A DNA stretch of 64,000 nt. It comes from Raphanus sativus. Lineage: Eukaryota > Streptophyta > Magnoliopsida > Brassicales > Brassicaceae. This document shows, one piece after another, positions 1 through 11,159 of the stretch. Each line of letters starts with the position of its first letter. The first letter of the stretch is position 1. The notes under the pieces were generated by a model. That model ran no database searches, was not told where the DNA came from, and saw only the letters and a list, made by a program, of their open reading frames with translations. The DNA is taken from NCBI RefSeq assembly GCF_000801105.2, contig NC_079513.1, positions 23,218,273 to 23,282,272 of the forward strand, in the 5' to 3' direction. A program made the translations under genes and the position numbers.

Positions 1-241
1 ACAATTGCCGGATGTTCACCCACCTAAACCTGATCTGCCTACTATGTACAAACAACAGTCTTCGTTACCAGGTCATTTAACAAGGGATCAATATTGGAGG
101 CAAATGGTGCGTAAGTATGGAAGAGCCCCAGTCCCTGAAAGCACAGCTTCATATTCTTCACAGCAACCCTCGCCACAACAGCATAGGACGGCACCAACAA
201 CTGATATTGTAGTTCATAATCAGTCTTACTACCTCCATTGA
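1..241 (+). pseudogene. Partial paralogue of RING/Q-rich protein gene (exon 3 fragment)
   Basis: The sequence is cut by the window edge. It is nearly identical to part of exon 3 of the RING/Q-rich gene at 13800-14035: both share the segments LPGHLT, YWRQMVRKYGRAPVPEST and TTDIVVHNQ. Homology stops abruptly after the HNQ codons, and the frame ends at a TGA 15 bases later (SYYLH, stop). Relative to the right copy it lacks a short stretch in the proline-rich part. I read this as the broken end of a tandem duplicate, because the rest of exon 3 and exons 4-5 do not follow. It could also be an alternative 3' end of an intact upstream gene, which the window does not show. Confidence 0.6.
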
Positions 242-615
242 AGTTCAAACTAGATTCTCTTTCTATCTTATGTTAAGATTTATGAGTTCACTCTATCTAA
301 ACTGTAAATGACATTTGCTACCTTAAATTTAGTGGCATGATGGAAAGTTATTTTCTTGAAATCGATTTGTCTTGTTTTGGAACCGCATATTTGTTTCTGA
401 TTTTGGATCTCCACAACAAGTGCCTAAATGTTGAAAACTACTTCTCAGTGGATTTTTTTATATTTTTTTTTGGGTTTTTTTCGTTTTCCATAATAAATGT
501 AATAAAATGAACCTTTCTTTAGACAAAATTGGAAAACAAAAATTTGATTAAAAGCTTTCAAATTAAAACATAAAAGTATTACAAAGATAAGATCAAAAAG
601 ATCTTATAGTTTGGA
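242..615. other. AT-rich spacer, no gene seen
   Basis: Spacer between the truncated RING/Q-rich copy and the left end of the CACTA element. I see no coding sequence or repeat. The last three bases (613-615, GGA) are the left target-site duplication of the CACTA element. Confidence 0.6.
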
Positions 616-1080
616 CACTACAAGAAAATAGTCATATTGCAATATTGATATATCGTTGCAATATGCTCATATATTGTTGCAAATATGAAATTGCAATAAG
701 ATTGTAACAAATTTTGAGTTCTTGCTGTTTGAATGTTGCAAATTCGTGTTTGTTGCATACACGTAGCAAAATTAACAACAAATTAAAATGTTGCAATATA
801 TGTCATATTATTGCAACAAGTTTTTATAGCAATTTTGTTGTATATTTACAACATATTTTGTAACCATATATGGTGGCAAGTCATTGCTACGTAAAATATG
901 TAGCAAACAACATTGCAAATTTGCATTTTTGTTTTTGAAATTTAATAATATTAATGCAACAAAACAAATATAATTTTTTTTTGGTATAATTGAAATGGTT
1001 GCAATTTAAAATTGTTACAAAATTTGCTTCATAAAAGATATAACAAATGTTGTTGCAAATTTTCCTATAATTACTTTTAA
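616..1080. repeat. CACTA left subterminal repeat array
   Basis: Many copies of short TTGCAA / TTGCAATAT-like words in both orientations follow the terminal inverted repeat. In this family such arrays are the binding sites for the TNPA-type protein. The matching array is at 11160-11426. Confidence 0.7.
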
Positions 1081-1386
1081 ATAATACATTTGGTGCCAAA
1101 AAATTTACGGTAATTGAGAAATAATTTTTTTTTTTTTTTAATAAATCAGTAGATACCAATTCTGCTGCATAAATTAATTGTTTTAGTATTCTGTTATAAA
1201 AAATATTAGATTGATTTTTTTGTACGTCATATTTATTTTATAATTAACAAACGTCAAAAGACCAATTTTATTAATTAAAATAAAATATTGAAAAAGAATT
1301 CAACAACGTATTAATAGAAAAAAACCAGAAATAATTTAAAACTAAAAAAACTACTAAAGCCTTAGAAAAATAACAAAAGAACTAGT

Positions 1387-2702
1387 TTAAACTTGGTTGT
1401 TGCCACCCATTGATAGAATAGCTGGACAAAGGATAGCAATCATTTTCTCCAACCCTTCAAGTTTGCTCAGCCTTTCTTTGATATCTTCATTTTCTTGAGA
1501 AATGTCTTCTACTTTTTTCTTGAACTCATCATTTTCCAACTGACTTTCAATGGTGACTGGCATTTTAGCATTGAGTGAAACTTCACTAAAGAGAGCTCCA
1601 AGACCAAACACACGTCCTTGTGCTGAATCAACCAACTGTATAATACAATATATGTAAGACAAAAAATCTATGAAGAAATCAAGGAAAACAAAAAGATTTT
1701 TAAAACTATTGCATACCTTCAGATACATTTGGTTCTTTTGCTCTGCAGTTAGTTCTTCTGTTGAAAGGATATCATCTTCAAGCATATGATCAGCTACATC
1801 TTTTTCAAATCCTTCACTAATTAGCCTTGCCCTTTCATCCACAAAAGACCCATCTGGTTTCTTGTGTGTCTCACGCAGCACATCAATGTAGGAGGCATCT
1901 CCATTCTTTTCTTTCTACAAAATAGAAATGTTAGAAAATAACAAATAACATTTTTAGTAGTACTATGAAAACAATGCTTCTTACCAAAATATCTGCAACC
2001 CTAGCATATGAACGTGAGCCAGCTCGGTGCTTATGAGGACCTAGCCCGTTTCGATCAGACATTCTACTCTTAGAAGCCTTTTTACTTCTTTCCTTAGCTT
2101 TATCTGTTCCCCAATAGGCAACCAAATCTTTGTAGTAATCATCAAGGATCCAATATGGCTGCTTACCTCTTTCTTTTACTCGGCTGATCATATCAATCAG
2201 TTTAGTTGCAGCACATTTGCAAAACATCTTTCGCACCTCGGATTCAATCAAGTGGTTCCAAAAGAATTTGCTCTGAAAATATATTTAAAAAAAGTAAGAG
2301 CCCTATACATAAAACTTAAGCGATGGCATTAGTATTTCTGTTCCAATGGAAACATAATACAAGTTTTTATTTTTATGTACATGTAATGTTTTGTGATATA
2401 CCTTAAATGTGAACCACCATCGCTCTTTTACATGTTGCGGTGTAGTCGACCAGTTCCGATACGGGCCAGGAAAATCAGATCGGATGATTGTTCTTATCTC
2501 ACTAGTGATTACGGAATCACGTTTGAACCTGTAAAATAAAATAAAAATATAACGCAACTCAAACTTTAACCTGAGGTTCATATATAAAAAAAATACATGT
2601 GTTTCTTTTTTACCACAATGATCCATTGACTCTGGATGGATTAAGAACACCTAAGACATTCATAGGTTGGGCGGCTCCATGATTTTGACCCTCATTCGCC
2701 AT
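1387..2702 (-). CDS. TNPA-type CACTA transposase accessory protein (Transposase_24 family)
   Basis: Five exons with GT-AG junctions can be read on the minus strand: 2614-2702, 2402-2528, 1985-2272, 1717-1914 and 1387-1635. They give about 316 residues starting MANEGQNHG. The core (KERWWFTFK, then FWNHLIESEVRKMF, DYYKDLVAYWGTDKAKERS and KNRxG-like basic segments) matches the Ptta/En/Spm transposase_24 family, which binds the subterminal repeats and assists transposition. The C-terminus (about 250-310) is a predicted coiled coil with alternating charged and hydrophobic residues. It lies close to the left terminus, downstream of TNPD on the same strand. No stop or frameshift is seen. Exon borders are inferred from splice consensus. 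Confidence 0.8.
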
Positions 2703-3255
2703 CTGGAGATGAGTTGCTTTCAAAGAACGATGCTGAATTTACTTGATTGTTGAAGACACCGTATAAGCTGTATATATATACATAAGAAAACAATAAAATC
2801 TAAACCTCTCGATATTGGATATTCCATATCTTTTTAGCACAATATTCTCTAAACAAACTAAAGTGGAGCGGGAAATGAAATATAAAGAGGGAACACATTT
2901 GACTAAAAAGTAAAAACAATTACAAACTATGTATTTATTTCGTTAAAACAACCAAAGCTGAATTTATAATTGCAAAGTCCAAACCGTTAAAACAATTAAG
3001 CAAAGTCATCTACTGAAAATCAGTTAAAACAGAGCAAATACATGCTTGAAAAGAGAATAAAAACAATAAGAAAACCAGTTAATGCAGTCACTCTCAAGTA
3101 ACAACAAGGAAAGCTTCTGAATTGATCTAGCTACAGCCGTATTGGCCAATTCAAGCACAGAGTTCACTGACAGAACAAAGTTCACAGATAGAAAATAGTT
3201 ACCTCTGATATGTTATTCCGGTTCTTGATTGGAACGGGAACTATAGGAACCAGGT

Positions 3256-3492
3256 TTAGAAGCAGCTTGTTTCCTGTTCTTCCTGACGCCCATGGCACTG
3301 AACTGTCTGATGACTTTGCATCGTGAAAGTGATGAGTACACGGATGGAGCTCTTGTCATGGCGCCAAGCCTGGTAACTCATATTTGGAGCAGTCTTGTCC
3401 ATCATGGATTGCCATTCCCTGGTCGCATTCCCAACTTCAAGCAGCTGCAGCAAATGCTCTAGATCATTCTCTGTCACAATCTCCTCTCTCAC
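3256..3492 (-). pseudogene. Captured START-domain protein gene fragment
   Basis: The minus-strand frame reads TENDLEHLLQLLE, then WQSMMDKTAPNMSYQAWRHD. This corresponds to the start of the lipid-binding START domain in plant PCTP-like proteins (family of AT3G23080/AT4G14500, from memory). The domain breaks off after AWRHD and continues as SSIRVLITFT, which resembles the C-terminal part of the ankyrin/GPCR-chaperone family rather than START, so the frame is chimeric. It sits inside the CACTA element between TNPD and TNPA, on their strand. I treat it as transduplicated host sequence, not a working gene. Confidence 0.6.
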
Positions 3493-3596
3493 CGTTGTGT
3501 TATCGCTTGCCCTGCAAATATAATTAATGTCATTACTATCAAGGCTGCTGCTACACTAAATACAAAATCAAAAGGAACAAAAAGGTCTCCTCACCA

Positions 3597-3760
3597 AAAT
3601 TGTTCTCCACATCAGCAGAAGCATGAAACACGCCACTGTAAACCGACCCATCTTTTAGATGAACTTCAACATGATGCCCGATATGGCAAGTTGCGAGATA
3701 CTCAAAGGGATCACGAGAAGAGATATCAACACTTCCAGCTTTCCCACCATTCTCTGCAAC
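3597..3760 (-). pseudogene. Captured ataxin-2-like SM-ATX domain fragment
   Basis: The minus-strand frame includes RDPFEYLATCHIGHHVEVHL, KDGSVYSGVFHA and NNFG. This is the SM-like N-terminal domain of plant ataxin-2 homologues (CID3/CID4 group; family consensus roughly L-T-C-L-I-G-H-H-V-E-V). Only one exon-sized piece is present, bounded by an AG-like acceptor and a GT-like donor, and it is flanked by unrelated captured pieces. It lies inside the CACTA element. A functional product is unlikely unless it is spliced into a fusion transcript. Confidence 0.65.
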
Positions 3761-3919
3761 AAAAAAAGGGAATATGCATGACGTGAAGTTGATGCTAAAA
3801 GTCGTAATATACATATATACAGTATTGCATATATATGTATACAAAAACCAGTACTTTTCAGGGTGTGTGGCTTCATCATCTACTGAAAATCAGTTAAAAC
3901 AGAGCAAATACAGGAGCTC

Positions 3920-4060
3920 TCTGAGCCTCGTCACGGCTTTTACCTTATTAGCTAATATGTCAAGCAGAGGAAGAAGCTCTTCTGTCTTAAGAGGGAAGTC
4001 AGGTGTTAACCACAGCACAGGTCTTAACCCTTTATTGTACTCTTGTAAACCCCGAGGAGG
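3920..4060 (-). pseudogene. Captured ankyrin/GPCR-chaperone protein fragment
   Basis: The minus-strand frame reads KGLRPVLWLTPDFPLKTEEL, then LPLLDILANKVKAVTRLRELL. This is the signature of plant ankyrin-repeat proteins with the GPCR-chaperone (DUF3424-type) region. Only about 45 residues are present, and the preceding residues (CSASLLPPRG) come from neighbouring low-complexity DNA. It is the third host-gene piece within the CACTA element, and its SIRVLITFT-like continuation appears about 600 bases further along in the START-like fragment. It is non-functional by itself. Confidence 0.6.
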
Positions 4061-4345
4061 AAGAAGAGAAGCAGAACACATCGCCAAAGCTCGGATATGT
4101 TGTCGGTTCAGCTACTCTTCTACAGATTGAAGACCAGGGGAAGCCCGAGAGCACCATCGAAGCTTGAACTGCTATCGCTGGAGCTCCATCTGGTTTGGCC
4201 GTGAAGATCTCCTCCCAATAGCCACCGCCACTCTTTCTCTCTCTTTTTTTCAGGTGAAGAAACAAGGAAAGCATATGATCTTTGTACATGCATGTCGTCC
4301 TCATCTGTGAACAGTAGAAGCCCGAGGAGGAAGAAGAGAAGAAGA
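4053..4345 (+). repeat. Duplicated GAGGAGGAAGAAGAGAAG block
   Basis: A 20-odd-base purine-rich block at about 4051-4070 recurs at about 4320-4345. The second copy falls inside the last TNPD exon, where its antisense gives a run of Ile/Leu/Phe codons that is not typical of the family. It may be a joint of captured DNA. Confidence 0.5.
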
Positions 4346-7300
4346 ATAATTACTGTATTATCGCTCTCGTATTGTAAAGGACTCGGATCCAATTCTTCAC
4401 TGCATATAATTTTTCCTCTTGGTTGCATCTTCATTGTTGCATACCAATTACTATTTCCTTGGCTTAGACGAGGATACGATATAAAGCATACTTGGTCTGC
4501 TTGGCTAGCAAAAATAAAGGGATCATATTTTCCGTACCGTCTAGAGCGATTAACATCAACGATCCCTGATCTGTTTATGCGTACACCTTTATCCATTGTT
4601 GAGTCATACCAATCGCATCTGAAAAGAACAATTCTAAGACCAACAACTCCTGGATAATACAACTCAAATATTTGTTTTATGATTCCATAACATTCAGATT
4701 CTCCACTTGAATCAGATGTTCCTTTCACACAAACACCATAGTTGAACGTACTGCGATCTTTTCCATGATCTAGCGTATGGAAGTTGTATCCTCGACAAAA
4801 ATAAATTGGCCAAGAGGTTACTTTAGTTGCCGGTCCGTGTACCAAGTCATGCAACCATAACGGATATATACTGTGGTTAGTGTCAACTCCAATCTGAGAA
4901 ATACAATAATTGTAGTAAGTAACGTACTTTATTTTGTTAGATACTTCTAGATGTCAGTTTAATACTTACATGTTTTTTCAACCATGATCCAAACTGACGT
5001 TCTTTTAAATCAAACAACTGAGCCTCATTTGTGGTGGGATGCGTCTTTTTTATGTCTTCTTCGAATAATCTGTATACAAAACTTACAGTGTATTATGAAA
5101 CTAATAATGGTAAGACCAATATTAAATTAAGATAAACTTACTTTTCAAAGGGTTGTAGATAACTACAATTTAAAAGGACGTACGAATGTGCACGTTGATA
5201 ATCTTTTGAGTCCAACCAAACGTCCAAAGCTTTCCCACTGCCTCTTCCACCTTGTAAAAATATTTCAGAAATATCTGGAAATAAATTGTTATGCACGCCA
5301 CCTCCATCATCATTGCGAGAGTCATTGCGACTTTTAGTCTGAATATTAGCCTCAAAGTAGTATGAACAAAAATCTGAAATTTCCTCGTTAACATATTGTT
5401 CTACGATGGATCCTTCAATTTTAGCTTTATTTTTTGCCTTCTTCTTCAAATGATACATATATCGTTCAAATGGATACATCCATCGAAATTGGACTGGACC
5501 ACCTAGCTTTGCCTCATGAGGGAGATGAACGCTCAAATGCTCCATCACATCAAAAAAAGATGGTGGAAATATTTTCTCCAAGTTACACATGATAATAGCG
5601 ATATTGCTAGCTAATATCTCCACAGAATCTCTGTCCAAGGTCCGTGCACATAGATCACGAAAGAATAAACTTATACCTGTAAAAAAAATCATCAATATAT
5701 TTTTGTATTTCATCACTTATGCAAGAAGAACTATATGTATAAAAAATAAATACCCGATAATGCTTGGTGGATGTTGCTAGGTAATAATTCCGCAAAAGCT
5801 ATTGGAAGTAATCTTTGCATAAAAACATGACAGTCATGACTCTTCATTCCAGAAAGCTTTCCTCCATTAAAATCAACCGAAGAAGATAGATTCGACGAAT
5901 AGCCATCAGAAAATTTAACATCCTTTTTCAACCAATTAAATAGACACGTCTTGGATTCAGGAGATAATCTAAATAATGGAACTGGAGCTTTTCCCTCATT
6001 AGTCATATGCAGGTCCTTGCGATTGCAAATATCAGCCAAATCAAGACGGGATTTAACATTGTCTTTTGTTTTCCCTTGAACATTCAGTAATGTATTGATG
6101 ATATTATCAAAAAAATTCTTCTCGATATGCATCACATCAAGATTATGACGAAGAAGAAGATGTTTCCAATAAGGTAGCTCCCAAAATATACTCTGCTTAT
6201 GCCAATTATGTTTCTCACCGTATCCCGCTATTTTTGGATGTCCTTCTCCTCCACAGTTAGCAGTCTTTGGTAAACCCGTCACATGATCAGTCCATAAAGC
6301 TTCGCCTGAATATATCGTTGGTGGATCAGAATCAACTACTTTATTTTTTCTGAAGTTTTTCTTGTTACGGCGCAGACTATGATCTTTTGGAAGAAAACGA
6401 CGGTGACAATCAAACCAACATGTTTTCCTTCCATGCTTCAGCCAAAAAGCTTCAGTGTCGTCCATACAATAAGGACATGCTAAACGTCCATGAGTTGTCC
6501 ATCCAGATAACATAGCATAAGCGGGGAAATCACTGATCGTCCATAAAAGCATAGCTCGTAATGTAAAGTTCTGCTTCAGCGATACATCATATGACTCAAC
6601 TCCATCAGTCCATAAACCATTAAGCTCCTCTATGAGAGGCTGTAAAAACACATCTAAACTCCTTTTTGGATGGTTGGGACCAGGAATTAATATTGTGAGA
6701 AACATAAACTCATGTTTCATACACATGTCAGGTGGTAGATTATATGGAGTAAGAATGACCGGCCACAGCGAATAATTTTGACCAGACATACCAAAAGGAT
6801 TAAATCCATCTGTGCACAAACCAAGATAGACATTTCTAGATTCATTGGCAAAATCAGGATATAGCTGGTTAAAATGTTTCCATGCTTCACCATCTGATGG
6901 ATGACTCATTACATTACCAGCCTGAGTTGAATAATGCTCTTTGTGCCACCTCATATGTGAAGCTGTCTTCTTTGACTGATATAATCTTTTCAGTCTATCA
7001 GCTATTGGCAGATAAAACATTTGTCGAAAAGGAACTTTTTTTCTTCCAGGTTTTGCACTTTTGAATCTGGCAGCTCCACAAAATTTACAGCTTTCTAGGT
7101 TTGCGTCGTTTTTCCAGAAGATCATACAGTTACTCTGACACACATCTATCTTTTTGTAAGGCAGTCCCAATGATCGCATCAGCTTCTTTGTGTCGTAGTA
7201 TGAAGCAGTGGCAGTGTTATCTGCAGGCATGTAGTCTTTCAACATTTGAGCAATATAATCCATGCACTTCTCAGACAAGTTATAATCTGTTTTCAGAGTC

Positions 7301-7833
7301 ATACATCGAGCCGCCAATGACAATTGTGAGTGTCCTTCTCGGCATCCATCATATATAGGATTTTGGCTTGCATTTAACAGACTGAAAAACTTTTTGGCTT
7401 CTTCATTGGGATCTTCTTCAATACTTATATGAGATGATGTATGATCATTAAAGGCATCACTTATCATCTCAACATAAGAGTTTTGAGCTTCCATGGAGAC
7501 ATCTATGGGTGTGTTTGTATTTTCATGAGCATGTTGCTGGTGATCGTCAACTCCATAGTTTTCTCCATGTGCAACCCAAACAAGATAATTAGCCATAAAC
7601 CCTCTGTTATATAAATGGCCAGCGACTGTTTGCTCATCAAGAAATTTTCTGTTCTCACACTTGATGCAAGGACAGAATATCTTCTGCTTTTGAGCAAATA
7701 AAACATGGTTTTTAGCAATAGCCATGAAACTTTTCAATCCTTCTGTAAATGAATTTGAGACTTGATTGGTATTGGGATCAATTCTTGCATACATCCATTG
7801 CCTCATAGCTTGATTAGAATTACTCGAAGACAT
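4120..7833 (-). CDS. TNPD-type CACTA transposase (Transposase_21)
   Basis: Four exons can be read on the minus strand: 5754-7833, 5142-5676, 4970-5069 and 4120-4893. All have GT-AG borders and stay in frame, giving about 1162 residues from MSSSNSNQAM. In order they hold an N-terminal transposase-associated domain with Cys residues (FCPCIKC, residues about 50-60) and the catalytic Transposase_21 region (about 280-600, including LGLCTDGFNPFG and HNLDVMHIEKN). A DUF4218-like region (FPPSFFDVMEHLSVHLPHEA) and a DUF4216-like region (DSTMDKGVRINRSGIVDVN) follow. The enzyme cuts the CACTA termini. No disabling lesion is seen, but the last 70 residues look foreign and may come from captured DNA, so the natural C-terminus is uncertain. 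Confidence 0.85.
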
Positions 7834-8448
7834 TTAGTAATTCAAAAATCTGCAACCAACCAATCTAGCACTTGAATAAATCATTAGCTCAATGCATAAG
7901 TACATAAACCAGGAACGTTTCTAACAAATACGTACCTCAGTTTTGCTTTTGAATAATTTTGTTGGTATCAACTGACTCCCGAATGGCACCTGTATCACGT
8001 AGTCAACAAGTAGACGTAAGTTTTCCGAACCGTTCAAAGTTGTCTAGATTTAGACTTCTGAGATTCATCATACCGATTGTTAGAAGAATAGTATGAAAAG
8101 TAGATGTAAGTGTTCCGAGCCGTTCAATTAAGGAAGAAACAGCAACAAATTGTATTTGTTTTCTCTGTCATGATAAAAACAGAGGTTAAGCAAATAGTTT
8201 AAAACTCAATCCTTATAAGACTTACACTACAAAGCTAATAAGGACAGAGAGAAACATAACAGATAAGAAGATAGAAGGAGTCAACTTACTCAAGGGAGTT
8301 AAGCAGAGAAATTGGAGAGAGATTAAGACAGAAAATCTTTCGTCTCTGTTGTGTTGTTGTTATGCTCTGTTTCAAGACAAAAAAAAGGTCGTTAAGTTAT
8401 TAGGTTGGAGATAGAACGTGAAGATAGAGATTATGTGTTAAATGACAC
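7834..8448. other. Upstream region of TNPD gene
   Basis: No coding sequence is seen. It is the probable promoter and 5' leader of the minus-strand TNPD transcript. Two short near-repeats (GTAGACGTAAG / GTAGATGTAAG followed by TTTTCCGA / TGTTCCGA and GCCGTTCAA) occur at about 8010-8040 and 8100-8130. Confidence 0.4.
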
Positions 8449-8719
8449 TAAGACCATGATTAACGGTCGCTCTAATGAATGTCCTTAGCTCAAACGTGAT
8501 TAAAAATAAATGAAATAAATAGAAAAATTAGTGCGACGTCGTTAGCGTAGATACGTTTGAGCGCGTCCTTCCCAGCTACGTGTCGTCTCCGGAGTGGGCC
8601 GATGAGTTTTCGTGAGGGGAGTCGAGAAAATGGATCGACATTTTCAGTTCTTCTTCTTTTTCGTTCTCAAGCTTGGCGATTGAAAAGGTGATTTCGGGTG
8701 AACGGCTCATCTCGTCTCT

Positions 8720-8880
8720 GACGGTTCTCCTGTCGACGGATCTCCTCCGGAGGCATCTCCTCTCGACTGTGGATATCTCGGTGGTTCTCTCGACGGTTCT
8801 CTCGACGGATTTCTCGGTGGTTCTCTCGACGGTTCAGTCGGCGGTTCAATCGACGCTTCACACGGCGGTTCTCCACTCTC
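8720..8880 (+). repeat. CTCGACGGTT minisatellite
   Basis: Degenerate tandem repeats of a roughly 10-base unit (CTCGACGGTT, CTCGGTGGTT and similar) lie inside the Harbinger-like element. The antisense reading gives an Arg/Asn-rich open frame that is a by-product of the repeat. Confidence 0.6.
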
Positions 8881-9004
8881 TTCTCTGCGATTCGAAGGTT
8901 AAAGGGTAGGTGTTCCTCCTCCGTATCTGGTTGAATCAATTTGCATGTAGTTAGTTATTGTTTTGAATCGATTTGCATGTATTTGGTTATTGTCTTATTA
9001 ATAG

Positions 9005-9320
9005 ACTGATATGTTATTTGACTCGATTCTGATAGCTTTTTGACTCGAATCTGATAGAATTTTTGAGTCGAATCTGATAGCATTTTTTACTCGCATCTGA
9101 TAGCATTTTTTAGTCGTTGATTTGCTTCGCTTGGTTTGCTAGTTCGTGTTCTGTTTTTTAGTTATTTGTAAACTGAAATGTATTGCTAGTTCGTGTTCTG
9201 TTATTTGATTTGTAAACTGAATCTGAAATGTATTGCTAGTTCGTGCTAGTTCATGTTCTGTTTTTTGATTTGCTTCTGTTATTTAGTTATTTGTAAGTAG
9301 TTCGTGTTATGTTTCTATAA
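9005..9320 (+). repeat. Short tandem repeats in Harbinger 5' region
   Basis: At about 9005-9115 a 24-27 base unit (GACTCGAATCTGATAGCATTTTTT and variants) is repeated four to five times. From about 9139 to 9320 a TAGTTCGTGTTCTGTT-like unit recurs with TAAACTGAAATGTATTGC. No coding potential. Confidence 0.55.
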
Positions 9321-9857
9321 ACTGAAATGTGTTTCTTTTGATTCTGAGGTTATTAGGTGAGGCGAGGCGAGGATCATCAACAACCTGGTTTCAAAGCTGG
9401 TGAGGCAAGGATAATCTACAATAACACAGACAACCATTTCGTCCAGAGCTCGAGGTAATGAACTTTCTATTCAGACTAGAACGAAATGGTTGGTAGTTAG
9501 ACTTGAACTTGAACTCTTTAGACTTGAACTCTTTAGTTAGACTTGAACTCTTTAGTGTATTAACTGAGCTGTATGTTACTGAGCTGAAGTGATTGTCTGT
9601 TGGTAGTTATATGTCATGTTATTATGGTTGTGTAATGTGTATTAACTGAGTTGTACTTTTGTAGATAGGTCATTATGATTGTCTTAATTAATTTTTTCTT
9701 TCTCTCTTCTCTGCTTTAACTCACTCATCTCCCTTCTTACTGCTATTTAACCATCGTGCTAAAAACGATTTTATCACTTAGCCATCATCTTCTTTCTCTC
9801 TTCTCTGCTTTCCCTTAGTCATCTCTCTGCTTAATCCTCTTTTCTCATCTCTCTTCT

Positions 9858-10328
9858 ATGGATCCAAGGACACCGTATAGCCAGTCTGCTGGTTATATGG
9901 GCCTTCTTCAAAGTCAAGAAGGAAGTTTTCTTAATGACAACTCTCCTTATGAGAGTTATCATTCTGGATCTTCGCAGATCCCTCTGTTCAGTTCACAACA
10001 AAGCGAGGCTCCAACTCCACCTACAGACAGTCCCGTGCAGCGTGGAAAGAGACATAAATGGACCCCAGTGGAGGACGAGATGCTGATCAGTGCCTGGTTA
10101 AACACTTCTAAAGACCCTATTACCAGCAATTACCAAAAGTCGGGGACATTCTGGAAACGAGTAGGGGATAGTTTCTTCGAAGCTCTGAATGGTGGACCTG
10201 GCGGTGACACTTCCGCGCATCGGAATTACAAGCAGAGGTGGCACAAAATAAATGATCTTGTCAACAAGTTTTGTGGTGCATATGCTGCTGCAGAGTTTGG
10301 AGATATACCGAATCACAACAATAATTAA
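9858..10328 (+). CDS. Myb/SANT-like protein of PIF/Harbinger type (shortened)
   Basis: The 156-residue frame begins MDPRTPYSQSAGYMGLL and holds RGKRHKWTPVEDEMLISAWL, then GTFWKRVGDSFFEA and YKQRWHKINDLVNKFCGAY (residues about 55-140). This is the trihelix/SANT-like DNA-binding domain of Brassicaceae proteins often labelled glutathione S-transferase T3-like, which are the DNA-binding partner of Harbinger transposases. Relatives continue into a NAM-associated C-terminal region, which is missing here: the frame stops shortly after the DNA-binding domain. If expressed it could bind element ends but probably not recruit the transposase. It is the only gene in the nested element. Confidence 0.7.
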   Translation: MDPRTPYSQSAGYMGLLQSQEGSFLNDNSPYESYHSGSSQIPLFSSQQSEAPTPPTDSPVQRGKRHKWTPVEDEMLISAWLNTSKDPITSNYQKSGTFWKRVGDSFFEALNGGPGGDTSAHRNYKQRWHKINDLVNKFCGAYAAAEFGDIPNHNNN

Positions 10329-10581
10329 GTTTATTTGAATTCAATATAATGTTTGCTTTTTTATTTTGTATTTTTTTTTTCAACTTTGTAATCTCTCATG
10401 TTTTTCTCTATGTTTTCTATTTTTTTTAATTAAAATAATTAGTTTAATTTTCTAAGGACTTTACAAAGTACTACCAATAATCAAATATTTGCAAAATGTC
10501 CTTAATATTTGTCCCACACCAAAAATAACATTAAACTACTCTAAGGACAAATAATTAGTAGTACCGTTAATGTTGCTCTAA

Positions 10582-10646
10582 TAACCTATCGTTACCTACA
10601 ACGACCACCACCACCAACGCAAAAAGAAAAACAATTTCGACCAATT

Positions 10647-10683
<37 letters not shown>

Positions 10684-11159
10684 TCTAGTGTTTTGTTATT
10701 AGGTTAAGTTATTAGTGTTTTGTTTTCTTAAAAATTATCAATTCTATTTTTTCTTTTTTCCTGATAAAGATAACTCAGCTAAAGGAAAAAAAATAAGTAA
10801 AGGTAAAAAGATATTACGTATGTATAGCATAGGTTATTTTTTGTATATAGCATAGTTAGTTTATAATTATCTTTTGGAAGAAATTATAAATTATTTTTTT
10901 TGTCGAATTTCTTTTTTTTTTGAATTGGCATAAGTAAACCAAACCATACCAGAATAAAAAAAATTCAAAAAATAAAACTATTTACTAAATTTCAAGAATC
11001 TGAAACTTTAGGAAAAAAGTGTACATAATTAAATATATAATATATTATTATATTTTATATTTTTGTACTTAACATAAACTTTTTTAAAACTTTTTTCTAT
11101 TAAAGAACATATAACAAAAAAATATAATCAGTCACATATTTTCCCACTTATTTTTTTAT
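10582..11159. other. Non-coding right part of CACTA element
   Basis: AT-rich sequence including a T-homopolymer of about 30 bases near 10650-10677. No gene seen. Confidence 0.5.

Larger units (their letters stand above)
3006..3912 (+). repeat. Identical 37-bp direct repeat flanking captured segment
   Basis: The 37 bases at 3006-3042 recur without change at 3876-3912. Between the copies lie the START-like and SM-ATX-like gene fragments. The repeat may mark the joint at which foreign DNA was acquired, for example by template switching; this origin is inference. Confidence 0.7.
8452..10578 (+). mobile_element. Non-autonomous PIF/Harbinger-like element nested in the CACTA
   Basis: The left end begins GACCATGATTAACGGT at 8452, and the right end, read inward on the minus strand from 10578, is GAGCAACATTAACGGT. 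The flanking TAA at 8449-8451 and 10579-10581 is the 3-bp duplication typical of PIF/Harbinger elements. Inside is one open frame, the Myb/SANT-like protein at 9858-10328, which is the usual partner of the Harbinger transposase. No DDE transposase frame is visible, so mobility would need a helper. It inserted after the CACTA had formed. Confidence 0.7.

Noticed and set aside
8667..8939. Arg/Asn-rich 90-residue frame on the minus strand
   Set aside because: By-product of the CTCGACGGTT minisatellite; low complexity only.
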